In this document: in pieces, positions 54,553-63,716 of the stretch
Numbering within the stretch: the stretch's first letter is position 1
How the letters are laid out: each line of letters begins with the position of its first letter
Origin: Mesostigma viride
Lineage: Eukaryota; Streptophyta; Mesostigmatophyceae; Mesostigmatales; Mesostigmataceae
Reading direction: 5' to 3'
Assembly: GCA_009746045.1 (NCBI GenBank)
Contig: RPFO01001231.1
Coordinates: 83,501 to 147,500, forward strand
Length of the DNA stretch: 64,000 bases
Position numbers and translations under genes: made by a program
Notes under the pieces: generated by a model
The model's database searches: none
What the model saw: the letters and a program-made list of their open reading frames with translations, nothing else
What the model was told of the DNA's origin: nothing

Positions 54553-55701
54553 ATGTATTTTCAAAACATTGATGCTTTAATATTTTCTAAATTATTAGAC
54601 ACTTTATTAAATATTTTTTTTCTTCTTTTTTTTCTGGTTTTAGGCGCAGAGTTTACTTTATATATAATAAATGTTTATTTTCCTAATTTATTACTTTATG
54701 GAAATGCATTAGGAATTAAATTTGTTTTATCGATATTAGGTTCTTTAATTGCTTTTCCTATTGGACTTGTTTTTCAAAATAATTATAAAAATTTTTTAAA
54801 TTATATTAATAATTTCACAGTAGATATATTTTTTACTAGTTTATTAAGTATTATAGGTGCCTTATTTATTGCTAATTTATATTTTAGTTTTTTAGATATT
54901 AGTTCTATTCTAAAAGAATTTTTATTTATTAAATATCTTTTACGTTTATTAATACAAACTATACTTTGTTATTCTGGATTTATTTTAGTCACTTTTCATA
55001 GTGATTATTTATTAAATATACTCGTGCCAGAAATGGCAGAAGCTATATTTTCTTATAACAAGATAGTAAGACCTTCTATTACACGTGTACTTCATACAAG
55101 TTATATTATTAATCATAATATAATAGCCATTTTTCAAAGTCAATTTGTAGAAGGATTGGTTTTAATTCCTAAATCAACTATTCAGGAATTACAAATATTA
55201 AATAATAGCAAAAATTTTAAGGATAAATATTTAGGTCGTCTTGGTTTTTCGAGATTAAATGAATTGAAATATAATTATTTTGATCAAATCATTTTAGAAT
55301 CATCTTTAACAAATTGTCATGAAAATGTATTATTTAAATATAATAAAACATATAATAATGAACAACAAAATATTGTATTGATGAGTAGTTGTTCAAATAA
55401 CATCAAAGAATCTAATATTTCACAATTATTAATAAGTAATTTATTTCCATTAATTATCAATATAAACAAATTAATTGAATTATTAAAATTACCTTATTTG
55501 TCAGGAGAAAGTTTTTATTTACAAATAGTCAGAAAAGGTAAAAGATTAGGACAAGGTATTGGTTATTTAGAAGATGGCACTATGGTTATTGTAAATGCAG
55601 GTTCTAAATATATTGGTCAAAAAATTAAAGTAATTGTCAAAAAGGTATGGCAAAAATCTACAGGCAAAATTTTATTTACACAACCTATCAAAAATAGTTA
55701 A
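54553..55701 (+). CDS. ycf81: YacL/Ycf81-like membrane PIN-TRAM protein
   Basis: 382 residues from ATG 54553 (the frame is open nine codons further to a TTG). Four hydrophobic segments fill residues 10-155, followed by a PIN-like domain (about 178-300) and a C-terminal TRAM domain (about 318-378: SGESFYLQIVRKGKRLGQGI, LEDGTMVIVNAG). This is the layout of bacterial YacL and, as I recall, of plastid Ycf81. The PIN start LDTSxIID appears as LHTSYIIN, losing both aspartates; TIQELQ keeps the Glu. Nuclease activity is therefore doubtful. Role unknown, plausibly RNA-related through TRAM. Confidence 0.8.
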   Translation: MYFQNIDALIFSKLLDTLLNIFFLLFFLVLGAEFTLYIINVYFPNLLLYGNALGIKFVLSILGSLIAFPIGLVFQNNYKNFLNYINNFTVDIFFTSLLSIIGALFIANLYFSFLDISSILKEFLFIKYLLRLLIQTILCYSGFILVTFHSDYLLNILVPEMAEAIFSYNKIVRPSITRVLHTSYIINHNIIAIFQSQFVEGLVLIPKSTIQELQILNNSKNFKDKYLGRLGFSRLNELKYNYFDQIILESSLTNCHENVLFKYNKTYNNEQQNIVLMSSCSNNIKESNISQLLISNLFPLIININKLIELLKLPYLSGESFYLQIVRKGKRLGQGIGYLEDGTMVIVNAGSKYIGQKIKVIVKKVWQKSTGKILFTQPIKNS

Positions 55702-55883
55702 TATATAAAAAGAAAATTGTTCTTATTAATAAAATAAAAAATGTTTTTTTATTAACTATTTGATTTATTATAAATAAGTAATATTTGTAATAAAATATAT
55801 TTTTTAATAGAAATATTATTAGACCCTAAGAATCATATTTATGATTTCTATGGAAAAAATTAACTTTATAATAATGAATTATT

Positions 55884-56252
55884 ATGCCTACTATTCAACA
55901 ATTAATAAGATCAGAAAGAAAACGAGTTTATAATAAAACTAAATCTCCTGCTTTAAAAGCATGTCCTCAAAGAAGAGGTGTTTGTACTAGAGTGTATACT
56001 ACTACTCCTAAAAAACCAAATTCTGCTTTACGTAAAGTTGCACGTGTACGTTTAACTTCTGGTTTTGAAGTAACAGCTTATATCCCTGGAATTGGACATA
56101 ATTTACAAGAACATTCTGTCGTTTTAATACGAGGAGGAAGAGTAAAAGATTTACCAGGAGTACGTTATCATATTATTCGAGGTATTTTAGATACAGCTGG
56201 AGTGAAAGATCGTGCTCAAAGTCGTTCAAAATATGGTGTTAAACGTAGTTAA
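55884..56252 (+). CDS. rps12: 30S ribosomal protein uS12
   Basis: Decoding-centre protein, 122 residues, in one uninterrupted exon; in land plants the gene is split and trans-spliced. Starts [20 protein letters not shown]; motifs [20 protein letters not shown] and [11 protein letters not shown] are diagnostic. First of rps12-rps7-tufA, the remnant of the str operon. Confidence 0.99.
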   Translation: MPTIQQLIRSERKRVYNKTKSPALKACPQRRGVCTRVYTTTPKKPNSALRKVARVRLTSGFEVTAYIPGIGHNLQEHSVVLIRGGRVKDLPGVRYHIIRGILDTAGVKDRAQSRSKYGVKRS

Positions 56253-56264
56253 AAAATAATTTTC

Positions 56265-56293
56265 TAGATAAATAAATAAATAAATAAATAAAT
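56265..56293 (+). repeat. TAAA tetranucleotide tract before rps7
   Basis: About seven tandem TAAA units fill the interval between the rps12 stop region and the rps7 ATG, where a ribosome binding site would be expected. No GGAG-like sequence is present. Confidence 0.9.
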
Positions 56294-56764
56294 ATGTCTC
56301 GTAGAAGTACTCCAAAAAAAAGAATAATTGATTCTGATCCAATTTATAGAAGTAGATTGGTTACAATGTTGATTAGTCATATTTTAAAAGAAGGAAAAAA
56401 ATCTTTAGCTCAAAAAATATTTTATCAAGCTATGAAAAATATTGAAGAGAAAACAGAAAAAGATCCTTTAAAAGTTTTGCAACAAGCTGTGCTCAATGCG
56501 ACTCCACTAGTTGAAGTGAAAGCAAGACGTTTAGGTGGATCTACATATCAAGTTCCTAGAGAAGTGAAAGCAGAACGTGGAACTGCTTTAGCACTACGTT
56601 GGTTATTATCATCTGCAAGACAAAGACCTGGCAGAAATATGGTAGCGAAATTAACTAATGAAATTGTTGATGCTGCAAATGAAACCGGTAATGCTATTCG
56701 TAAAAGAGAAGAAACACATAGAATGGCAGAAGCTAATAAAGCTTTTTCTCATTATCGTTTTTAG
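56294..56764 (+). CDS. rps7: 30S ribosomal protein uS7
   Basis: Small-subunit head protein, 156 residues. Starts [20 protein letters not shown]; motifs [22 protein letters not shown] and [19 protein letters not shown] are diagnostic. 41 bases after rps12, the gap being filled by the TAAA tract. Confidence 0.98.
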   Translation: MSRRSTPKKRIIDSDPIYRSRLVTMLISHILKEGKKSLAQKIFYQAMKNIEEKTEKDPLKVLQQAVLNATPLVEVKARRLGGSTYQVPREVKAERGTALALRWLLSSARQRPGRNMVAKLTNEIVDAANETGNAIRKREETHRMAEANKAFSHYRF

Positions 56765-56949
56765 AAAATAAAACAATATCCGACATTATTTCTAATCTAT
56801 TTAATCATTAGAAATGATATGATGTTATTTTAGACGTGAATATTTAAAATAAATACCGATAGGTTAATAAGATTTATATTCATAAAAATATCTTTTTATA
56901 ACAACCGAAATTAAATTATATCAATGATAAAAGAAAAGGAAGTGTATTT

Positions 56950-58182
56950 ATGGCACGTGAAAAATTTGAACGCAAAAAACCACATATTAATATTGGAACC
57001 ATTGGACATGTAGATCATGGAAAAACTACTTTAACTGCTGCTATAACAATGGCTTTAGCAGTTGGTACAGGCAAATCTGGTAAGAGATATGATGAAATTG
57101 ATGCTGCTCCTGAAGAAAAAGCAAGAGGTATTACTATTAATACCGCTCATGTAGAATATGAGACTGAAACTCGTCATTATGCACATGTGGATTGTCCAGG
57201 TCATGCTGACTATGTAAAAAATATGATTACTGGTGCTGCTCAGATGGATGGCGCGATACTGGTTGTTTCTGGAGCAGATGGTCCAATGCCACAAACTAAA
57301 GAACATATCTTATTGGCGAAACAAGTAGGTGTTCCTAATATGGTAGTTTTTTTAAATAAAGAAGATCAAGTAGATGATCCAGAATTATTAGAACTTGTGG
57401 AATTAGAAGTACGTGAAACTTTAAATTCTTATGATTTTCCAGGAGATGAAATTCCAGTAGTTGCAGGTTCTGCTTTAATGGCATTAGAAGCATTAACCCA
57501 AGATTCTAAACTTGCTAGAGGCAGTAATCCATGGGTTGATAAAATTTATGCTTTAATGGATCAAGTTGATAAATATATTCCAACTCCTCAAAGAGATACT
57601 GATAAGCCATTTTTAATGGCTATAGAAGATGTGTTTTCTATCACAGGTAGAGGAACTGTAGCAACTGGAAGAGTAGAAAGAGGTAAAGTTGTAGTTGGAG
57701 AAAACGTAGATATTGTTGGTCTAGCAAATATACCACAAAATACTACAGTAACTGGCTTAGAAATGTTTCAAAAAACTTTAGAAGAAAGTGTCGCTGGAGA
57801 TAATGTTGGTGTTTTGTTAAGAGGTATTCAAAAAGATCAAGTAGAACGTGGTATGGTTTTAGCTAAACCGAACACAATTAAACCTCATATACGTTTTGAG
57901 TCTGAAGTTTATGTATTAGCTAAAGAAGAAGGTGGACGTCATACTCCTTTTTTTCCAGGTTACAGACCTCAATTTTATGTAAGAACTACAGATGTGACTG
58001 GCAAAATTGATTCTTTTAAAGCAGATGATGGTTCTGACACACAAATGGTTATGCCAGGCGATCGTGTTAAAATGGTAGTATCTTTAATTCAACCAATTGC
58101 AATTGAAAAAGGTATGCGTTTTGCTATTAGAGAAGGTGGTCGTACTGTAGGTGCAGGAATTGTATCTGAAATCTTAGAATAA
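56950..58182 (+). CDS. tufA: Translation elongation factor Tu
   Basis: GTPase delivering aminoacyl-tRNA to the ribosome, 410 residues. G1 GHVDHGKT (residues 19-26), G2 region [16 protein letters not shown]3 DCPGHADY near 81, G4 NKED near 136 and G5 GSAL near 174. AAAGGAAGTGTATTT provides a ribosome binding site. tufA moved to the nucleus in later charophytes and land plants, so plastid retention marks an early branch. Confidence 0.99.
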   Translation: MAREKFERKKPHINIGTIGHVDHGKTTLTAAITMALAVGTGKSGKRYDEIDAAPEEKARGITINTAHVEYETETRHYAHVDCPGHADYVKNMITGAAQMDGAILVVSGADGPMPQTKEHILLAKQVGVPNMVVFLNKEDQVDDPELLELVELEVRETLNSYDFPGDEIPVVAGSALMALEALTQDSKLARGSNPWVDKIYALMDQVDKYIPTPQRDTDKPFLMAIEDVFSITGRGTVATGRVERGKVVVGENVDIVGLANIPQNTTVTGLEMFQKTLEESVAGDNVGVLLRGIQKDQVERGMVLAKPNTIKPHIRFESEVYVLAKEEGGRHTPFFPGYRPQFYVRTTDVTGKIDSFKADDGSDTQMVMPGDRVKMVVSLIQPIAIEKGMRFAIREGGRTVGAGIVSEILE

Positions 58183-58192
58183 TTAAATTGTC

Positions 58193-58247
58193 TTTTCATT
58201 TCATTTCATTTTAGTTTAGTTTAGATTGAAATGAAATGAAATGAAAA
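58193..58247 (+). terminator. Repeat-built hairpin behind tufA
   Basis: Arms made of three TTTCA-type repeats (58193-58209) and their complement GAAAT repeats (58231-58247); the loop holds three TTTAG repeats. It begins 11 bases after the tufA stop. Confidence 0.8.
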
Positions 58248-58341
58248 TCAAATTCTGTTTCTAGAAAAACAAATAAAATTTTAAAACTCAAAGTTTTCTC
58301 TTTTTATTTTAAATAAGTCAATAGAATAAAATAATGAATTT

Positions 58342-58701
58342 ATGAATAGAAATCAAATTCTTCAAAACATAGAAGCTAATCAAATAAAAGCAAATTTGCC
58401 TAATATTTATGTGGGTGATTATGTAAAAGTAGGTCTTCTTATTCAAGAAGGTAATAAAGAACGTGTACAACCTTATGAAGGTGTAGTTATTGCAAAACAT
58501 AATTCTGCAAGCAATAGCACTATTACAGTTCGTAAAATGTTTCAAGGGATTGGTGTAGAACGTATTTTTTTAATACATTCACCAAGAATAACTAGTATTG
58601 AAGTTATTTCCAATTCTAAAGTAAGAAGAGCTAAACTGTATTATTTAAGAGAACGTATAGGAAAAGCAACACGTTTGAAACAAAAATTTAGTAAAGTTTA
58701 A
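58342..58701 (+). CDS. rpl19: 50S ribosomal protein bL19
   Basis: Large-subunit protein at the subunit interface, 119 residues. Motifs [40 protein letters not shown] and [19 protein letters not shown] are diagnostic; C-terminal basic tail. Starts at ATG 58342. Nuclear in land plants. Confidence 0.97.
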   Translation: MNRNQILQNIEANQIKANLPNIYVGDYVKVGLLIQEGNKERVQPYEGVVIAKHNSASNSTITVRKMFQGIGVERIFLIHSPRITSIEVISNSKVRRAKLYYLRERIGKATRLKQKFSKV

Positions 58702-58758
58702 TTCGGCAAATTTACATAATTAACATAGTTTCCACATATTTATCTAAAATTAAATACA

Positions 58759-59322
58759 ATGATTAATTTTTCTACTAATTCTGATTTAATTCTACGTGAA
58801 TCAGTTGTAGGTTCACGTCGAATCAGTAATTATTGGTGGGCATCTGTTGTTTTGTTAGGCGCATCTGGATTTTTAATAGTAGGTATTTCAAGTTATCTAC
58901 AGTATGATTTAGTTCCTTTTTTATCTGCCAAAAATATAGTTTTTGTGCCACAAGGTCTAGTTATGTGTTTTTATGGATCTGCTGGCATACTTCTTAGTAT
59001 ATATTTATGGTTGACAATTTTTTGGAATGTCGGTGAAGGATATAATGAATTTGATAAAGTAAATGGTTTAGTACGTATATTTAGATGGGGCTATCCAGGA
59101 AAAGATCGTCGCATTAATATTGTCTATGATATAAAAGATATACAAGCTATTAGAGTAGAAATCAAAGAAGGTATTAATCCTCGTCGTGTTATTTATTTAA
59201 AAATAAAAGGAACACGTGATATGCCATTAACACGTATAGGACAACCTTTGACATTGGCTGAGATAGAAGAACAAGCTGCTAGATTGGCTCGTTTCTTACA
59301 AGTGAATATTGAAGGTATATAA
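58759..59322 (+). CDS. ycf4: Photosystem I assembly protein Ycf4
   Basis: Thylakoid protein required for PSI assembly, 187 residues. Two N-terminal helices (about residues 27-50 and 68-90) carry WWASVVLLGASGFLIVGISS and FVPQGLVMCFYGSAG; the C-terminal half has DIKDIQAIRVEIKEGINPRR and EIEEQAARLARFLQV. Upstream of cemA and petA, the common plastid order. Confidence 0.98.
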   Translation: MINFSTNSDLILRESVVGSRRISNYWWASVVLLGASGFLIVGISSYLQYDLVPFLSAKNIVFVPQGLVMCFYGSAGILLSIYLWLTIFWNVGEGYNEFDKVNGLVRIFRWGYPGKDRRINIVYDIKDIQAIRVEIKEGINPRRVIYLKIKGTRDMPLTRIGQPLTLAEIEEQAARLARFLQVNIEGI

Positions 59323-59556
59323 GTTCTATCTTTACATAGAATTTAATCAATTGAATAATATGTTAGGTTTCTATATAAGAAAAAATGTCATTTATTGAAG
59401 AAATATTTTCTTTTTTTTTATATTACTGACATATTAGAAAACTGAAGTTAAAAATAAACAATTTGTTTCATTTAGTCTATTTATTAGGATTTCTATGATT
59501 AATAATCAAGAATCATTAAGAAGCCAAACATTTTTTTGTATTAAATATATAATTCA

Positions 59557-60204
59557 TTGTCTTTTTTTTTTATTTTAATATATCAATTGCTTAATTTTTT
59601 AGTTTTACGACCTTATGCAGAATATTTGTGGAATCATTATCAAACAGATGTTTTTTTGAATTCTTCTCAAGAAGAACGCATTTTTGCAAAATTACAAAAT
59701 TTTGAAGAAGAAATGCAATTTGATATGTTGATTAGCTATACATATCCATTAAACCCACAAGTATTACATAAAGAAATGGAAGAAAAAGCTTTTGAATTAG
59801 CACATATGTCTAATAACGAAAGTATTAATTCTATTGCTCATGTTTTTACTGATTTGTTAATAGCTTTTTTAATTTTTTGTTTATTAATAAATGCTAAAAA
59901 AGAAATCGCTATTATTCAAACTTATATTGATCAATATATATATAGTTTGACAGATGCAAAGAAATCATTTTTTCTAATTCTTTTCACTGATATTTTTGTC
60001 GGATTTCACTCATCTCATGGTTGGAAAATATTAATTGAATTATGTCTTACACATTTAGGATTGCCAGAAAATAAAGGTTTTATTTTTTTGTTCGTGGCGA
60101 CTTTTCCTGTGATATTAGATACTTTATTCAAATATTGGATTTTTCTATATTTAAATAGAATTTCTCCTTCAGCAGTTGCTACATTTAATAATATGAATGA
60201 ATAA
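59557..60204 (+). CDS. cemA: Inner envelope protein CemA, start uncertain
   Basis: Envelope protein linked to proton extrusion and CO2 uptake. The C-terminal core (FTDIFVGFHSSHGWKILIEL, ATFPVILDTLFKYWIFLYLN, RISPSAVATF) is diagnostic. The frame opens only at TTG 59557 (215 residues), with no ribosome binding site. An ATG at 59495 with AGGA six bases upstream opens a 27-codon frame (MINNQESLRSQTFFCIKYII) that runs into cemA across ten consecutive T (59562-59571) but is one base out of register. Eleven T would join them and restore the N-terminal helix. Either a sequence error, slippage, or a non-AUG start. Confidence 0.88.
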   Translation: MSFFFILIYQLLNFLVLRPYAEYLWNHYQTDVFLNSSQEERIFAKLQNFEEEMQFDMLISYTYPLNPQVLHKEMEEKAFELAHMSNNESINSIAHVFTDLLIAFLIFCLLINAKKEIAIIQTYIDQYIYSLTDAKKSFFLILFTDIFVGFHSSHGWKILIELCLTHLGLPENKGFIFLFVATFPVILDTLFKYWIFLYLNRISPSAVATFNNMNE

Positions 60205-60290
60205 ATATTAAAACAAAAAAATTAATTTAACATTTTTTCTAGTTACAATTATTTTATAAAGAAAATTTAGATTAACAATTATGTCTAATA

Positions 60291-61232
60291 ATGCAAAACA
60301 TGTTTTCATTTTTATCAAATAAAAAAATTATAGCTTTATTCCTTATCATTGGCACAATATTTATGCCTTTGTCTTCTGAAGCTTATCCAATTTTTGCACA
60401 GCAAAATTATGCTTCTCCAAGAGAAGCAACTGGCAGAATTGTATGTGCTAATTGTCATTTGGCTAAAAAACCAGTAGACATTGAAGTTCCTCAAGCAGTT
60501 CTACCTGATACTGTTTTTGAAGCTGTTGTAAAAATACCATATGATACACAAGTTCAGCAGGTTTTAGGCAATGGCAAAAAAGGACCTCTTAATGTAGGTG
60601 CTGTTTTAATTTTACCTGAAGGTTTCAAACTAGCTCCTCAAGATAGAATTCCTGAAGAGATGAAAAGTAAAATTAGCAATTTATATTTTCAACCTTATAA
60701 TGCAGCAAATGAAAATATTCTTGTTATTGGTCCTATTCCAGGTGATAAAAATAGAGAAATTGTTTTTCCTATTTTATCTCCTGATCCAGCGAAAGATAAA
60801 GGAACATATTTCATTAAATACCCTATTAGTGTAGGTGCAAATAGAGGAAGAGGTCAAGTGTATCCGGATGGTAGTAAAAGTAATAATACTGTATACAATG
60901 CTTCTGTCAGTGGAACAATTACAGATATTATTAAAGAGAAAAAAGCTTACAAAATTTCTATAGAAACTAAAGATGGCACTGTTGTTGATACAGTACCTGT
61001 AGGACCAGAATTAATTGTAGCTAAAGGTGATACTGTTGTTACTGGACAACCTATTACTGATAATCCAAATGTAGGTGGTTTTGGACAAATGGATACAGAA
61101 GTAGTATTACAAAATCCAGTTCGTATTAAATGGTTAATAGCATTTTTGATTCTTTCTACTTTAGGACAAGTATTCTTAGTCTTGAAAAAGAAACAATTTG
61201 AAAGAGTACAAATTGCAGAATCTAATTTCTAG
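60291..61232 (+). CDS. petA: Cytochrome f
   Basis: c-type cytochrome of the b6f complex, 313 residues. A signal peptide (about 1-31, ending SSEA) precedes Tyr32, whose amino group ligates haem; the haem-binding CANCH is at 52-56. The lumenal domain has the basic patch with [10 protein letters not shown]; a single C-terminal helix ([18 protein letters not shown]) anchors it. Follows ycf4-cemA. ATG 60291 gives the family-like leader. Confidence 0.98.
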   Translation: MQNMFSFLSNKKIIALFLIIGTIFMPLSSEAYPIFAQQNYASPREATGRIVCANCHLAKKPVDIEVPQAVLPDTVFEAVVKIPYDTQVQQVLGNGKKGPLNVGAVLILPEGFKLAPQDRIPEEMKSKISNLYFQPYNAANENILVIGPIPGDKNREIVFPILSPDPAKDKGTYFIKYPISVGANRGRGQVYPDGSKSNNTVYNASVSGTITDIIKEKKAYKISIETKDGTVVDTVPVGPELIVAKGDTVVTGQPITDNPNVGGFGQMDTEVVLQNPVRIKWLIAFLILSTLGQVFLVLKKKQFERVQIAESNF

Positions 61233-61259
61233 AATTAACTCATTTTCTTAATTCTTATT

Positions 61260-61303
61260 GTATTGAAAAGAATATTATAAATAAGTGATCTTCTTTTCAA
61301 TAC
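61260..61303 (+). terminator. 3' stem-loop of petA
   Basis: Arms GTATTGAAAAGAA (61260-61272) and complement (61291-61303) with an 18-base loop, 27 bases past petA. Confidence 0.75.
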
Positions 61304-61363
61304 ACATAACTTAAGTGTTTGATTCATATCTTATGACGATAAGTGTGAAATTAATTTGATGTA

Positions 61364-61867
61364 ATGATATGTAAAAATTCAATTGTAACTTCTTCTTCTA
61401 AATTATTCTACAAAATGTTTTTTATTGCTATTTCTATAGAAATACTTGAATATAATTATATATATCCATTATGCATTGAAATAGCTCAACATTCTGGCAA
61501 TATAAAAATAGCTTTATGTCTAAAAGAGATATTACAAAAGAAAAAATATAATTTGATTTTGCTAAAAATCGCTTCTATAGTTATAAGCAATTTTTTATCA
61601 ACTAATACATATTCTTTTATTTATACACCATATGATGTTGAAATCTTGTTTTCTAATTTATTATTAGAGAAATATGAAAAAGACAAAGAAATGTCTTATA
61701 TGATAGATGTTTTTACAAAATTAAGTCATTTAAAACAAAATATAATTTATCCTTATTTATTTAATCAATTAAAACATGATTGTAATAAAAAACATATATT
61801 TCTTTTGTTAAAAAAAATTGATTATACGGATATATCTACGTTCACACACTCAATTTTTATAAAATAG
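61364..61867 (+). CDS. Unrecognised open reading frame, orf167
   Basis: 167 residues from ATG 61364, on the same strand as petA and petL. I do not recognise it. The protein is rich in Ile, Lys, Leu and Tyr, mostly helical in look, without a clear membrane segment longer than about 17 residues; the N-terminal part has IEILEYNYIYPLCIEIAQHS, a Cys-containing middle (IALCLKEILQKKKY) and a basic C-terminus. Length and codon use match neighbouring genes, so it is probably expressed, but it could be fast-evolving and specific to this lineage. Confidence 0.6.
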   Translation: MICKNSIVTSSSKLFYKMFFIAISIEILEYNYIYPLCIEIAQHSGNIKIALCLKEILQKKKYNLILLKIASIVISNFLSTNTYSFIYTPYDVEILFSNLLLEKYEKDKEMSYMIDVFTKLSHLKQNIIYPYLFNQLKHDCNKKHIFLLLKKIDYTDISTFTHSIFIK

Positions 61868-62093
61868 AGATTTAATTTCTGTTTTTAAGATGTCAATGAC
61901 TTTCTTTATCTTTTATTGTCTGAATAATTACATGTTTAGTATACAAATAATTATTTCAAAATATTTTATTTATTTTTTGCATGCAAACATGATTACATAG
62001 CATTATATAGAAAGTATTTTTAGCAATACTTTTGTACAAATAAAGATCTTTGTATACTAGTTTTATAGTCTTATATTTAATAGGAGATTATTC

Positions 62094-62189
62094 ATGTTCA
62101 CAGTTGTAAGTTATTTAGGTATATTAGCTGCGTTTGCTCTAGTTACTATTGGTATTTTTTTAGTATTAAGAACAATACAATTAATTTAA
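62094..62189 (+). CDS. petL: Cytochrome b6f subunit VI
   Basis: 31 residues, a single helix: MFTVVSYLGILAAFALVTIG then IFLVLRTIQLI, matching the family (M-T-SYFG-L..ALT...LGL.KI.LI pattern). AATAGGAGATTATTC gives a strong ribosome binding site. Upstream of petG. Confidence 0.93.
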   Translation: MFTVVSYLGILAAFALVTIGIFLVLRTIQLI

Positions 62190-62313
62190 AACATATATTT
62201 GTTTATTTGTCTAAAAGATATAACATATATAGTCTAAACTATTAATTATTTTTTTTACTATATATGACATTTTAAATAAAAACGGAAACTCAATTTTTTA
62301 TTTTTACAAATTT

Positions 62314-62427
62314 ATGGTTGAATCTCTTTTGTCTGGAATTGTATTAGGTATGATTCCTATTACTTTAGCAGGATTATTTGTTACAGCTTATTTACAGTAT
62401 AGACGTGGTGATCAATTAAAAATATAA
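62314..62427 (+). CDS. petG: Cytochrome b6f subunit V
   Basis: 37 residues, single helix: [20 protein letters not shown] then [17 protein letters not shown], the family pattern. Its stop codon lies within a 21-bp hairpin that follows. Confidence 0.98.
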   Translation: MVESLLSGIVLGMIPITLAGLFVTAYLQYRRGDQLKI

Positions 62428-62462
62428 TTTGATCATTTTCTAATGATCAAATTATATTTTTA
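62417..62462 (+). terminator. Hairpin overlapping the petG stop
   Basis: Perfect 21-bp stem (62417-62437 with 62442-62462), four-base loop TTCT; the left arm contains the last codons and stop of petG. Confidence 0.85.
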
Positions 62463-62773
62463 AGATTTTTCAAAACTTTTTAAAAATATTGATTTTATTA
62501 CTAAATAAAAAAGATGATGGAGTATTTCAGAATACTCCATCATCTTTTTTTATTTTTATATAGTATTAAAAAAATATTTTATATTTTTAATAAATATTTA
62601 CTATCTATTTTTGAAAATAATAATAAATTTATTTCTTTTTTTTGATTCATTTCTATTTTTTTTAATAATCAGAAAATTATATTTAGTTTAAATTTTGCAA
62701 TTTTTTGACATGAATACAAAAAGCTATTATTTGAATAGTTATGAAATAAATTTTTTAATATTTTAATGTATAA
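62428..62773. other. Convergent spacer petG-ycf65
   Basis: 346 bases; besides the two hairpins listed separately it is plain A/T-rich sequence. Confidence 0.6.
62507..62550. terminator. Second hairpin between petG and ycf65
   Basis: Perfect 20-bp stem (62507-62526 with 62531-62550), loop TCAG, core GATGATGGAGTATT, T-run on both strands. It stands between convergent petG and ycf65 and resembles a factor-independent terminator in either direction. Confidence 0.85.
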
Positions 62774-63145
62774 CTAATTTTCATAAAGACAATTAGCAAA
62801 TTTATCAGTGAATATGCAATTAGGAAATTTTGCTTGAGCTTCTGACAATGAAGGTTTTTTTTCATCTTCTTGCCAATAATTAATTACATCTGTCGTTTGA
62901 TTAAGTAATGCAATAGATTCATCATAAGAGATCCATGGCTTATTAGCTAAAGCATCTTTTAATTCTTCCCATGCATCTTTACGAGGCCAGAAAAAATATT
63001 CAGTGATAGGACTATTTCCTCTATTTGTGACTTGATCTACTGTTACAGCTAAATTTTTTTCTAACCAAAGAAATTTAAGTACAAATTTCTGCAACGGATA
63101 CCTCCTTTTTACTGTAGATGAATTTTGTTTTATAAAAATATTCAT
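62774..63145 (-). CDS. ycf65: Plastid-specific ribosomal protein PSRP-3 (Ycf65)
   Basis: Small-subunit protein of cyanobacterial and plastid ribosomes. The core KFLWLEKNLAVTVDQVTNRG, SPITEYFFWPRKDAWEELKD and WISYDESIALLNQTTDVINY is diagnostic. ATG 63145 gives 123 residues, but the first 17 do not fit the family, whose N-terminus is M-x-KF-LKFLWLEKN. A TTG at 63094 has AGGAGG six bases upstream and would give exactly that start (106 residues). The outer ATG is listed; the TTG is the more likely start. Confidence 0.93.
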   Translation of the reverse strand: MNIFIKQNSSTVKRRYPLQKFVLKFLWLEKNLAVTVDQVTNRGNSPITEYFFWPRKDAWEELKDALANKPWISYDESIALLNQTTDVINYWQEDEKKPSLSEAQAKFPNCIFTDKFANCLYEN

Positions 63146-63300
63146 CTATATCTGTATAATATATTTTTTTAGAGAAAATATATTTTCTATACTAAAAAAT
63201 ATATTTTAAATTATTAGACAATTGAATCCAACTATGTATATAAAGAATATATTAAAAAATTTATGTATGGAATACATTTATGATAACATGCGTTGCATAA

Positions 63301-63374
63301 GGAGGCATAGCTCAGTTGGTTAGAGCGCTATGTTGACATCGTAGAGGTCACTGGTTCGAATCCAGTTGTCTCCA
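63301..63374 (+). tRNA. trnV-GAC: tRNA-Val (GAC)
   Basis: Acceptor GGAGGCA/TGTCTCC, A73, anticodon arm CTATG-TTGACAT-CGTAG, T arm ACTGG-TTCGAAT-CCAGT. Reads GUC/GUU, complementing the UAC tRNA. Confidence 0.96.
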
Positions 63375-63429
63375 AATGTTTTTAAAATATATAAAATAAA
63401 ATAAAATAAATAAATTTTTTATTATATTA

Positions 63430-63502
63430 TACCCCCAGGGGAATTCGAATCCCCGTTACCTCCGTGAAAGGGAGATGTCCTAGGCCTCTAAACGATGGGG
63501 GC
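63430..63502 (-). tRNA. trnE-UUC: tRNA-Glu (UUC)
   Basis: Acceptor GCCCCCA/TGGGGGT (G1-U72), A73, loop CTTTCAC (anticodon UUC), T arm ACGGGG-ATTCGAAT region. In plastids this tRNA also supplies glutamate for 5-aminolevulinate and hence chlorophyll synthesis. Confidence 0.96.
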
Positions 63503-63716
63503 TTTTCACGTTCAATATGATAATAAATTTGATAATTTGTGTCAACACTTTCTATTCGAAATAACGACATTTTATAAATAAAGAATAGAAAATAAAAATT
63601 TTTCCCAACACTTGTTTTTTTATTTACACAGTCTAGAAAAAATTTTAAAGATCAATTTTTTTTATTCATTATAAACTAATCTATATATTTCATCAAAAGT
63701 TTTGGAGTTAATCGAT

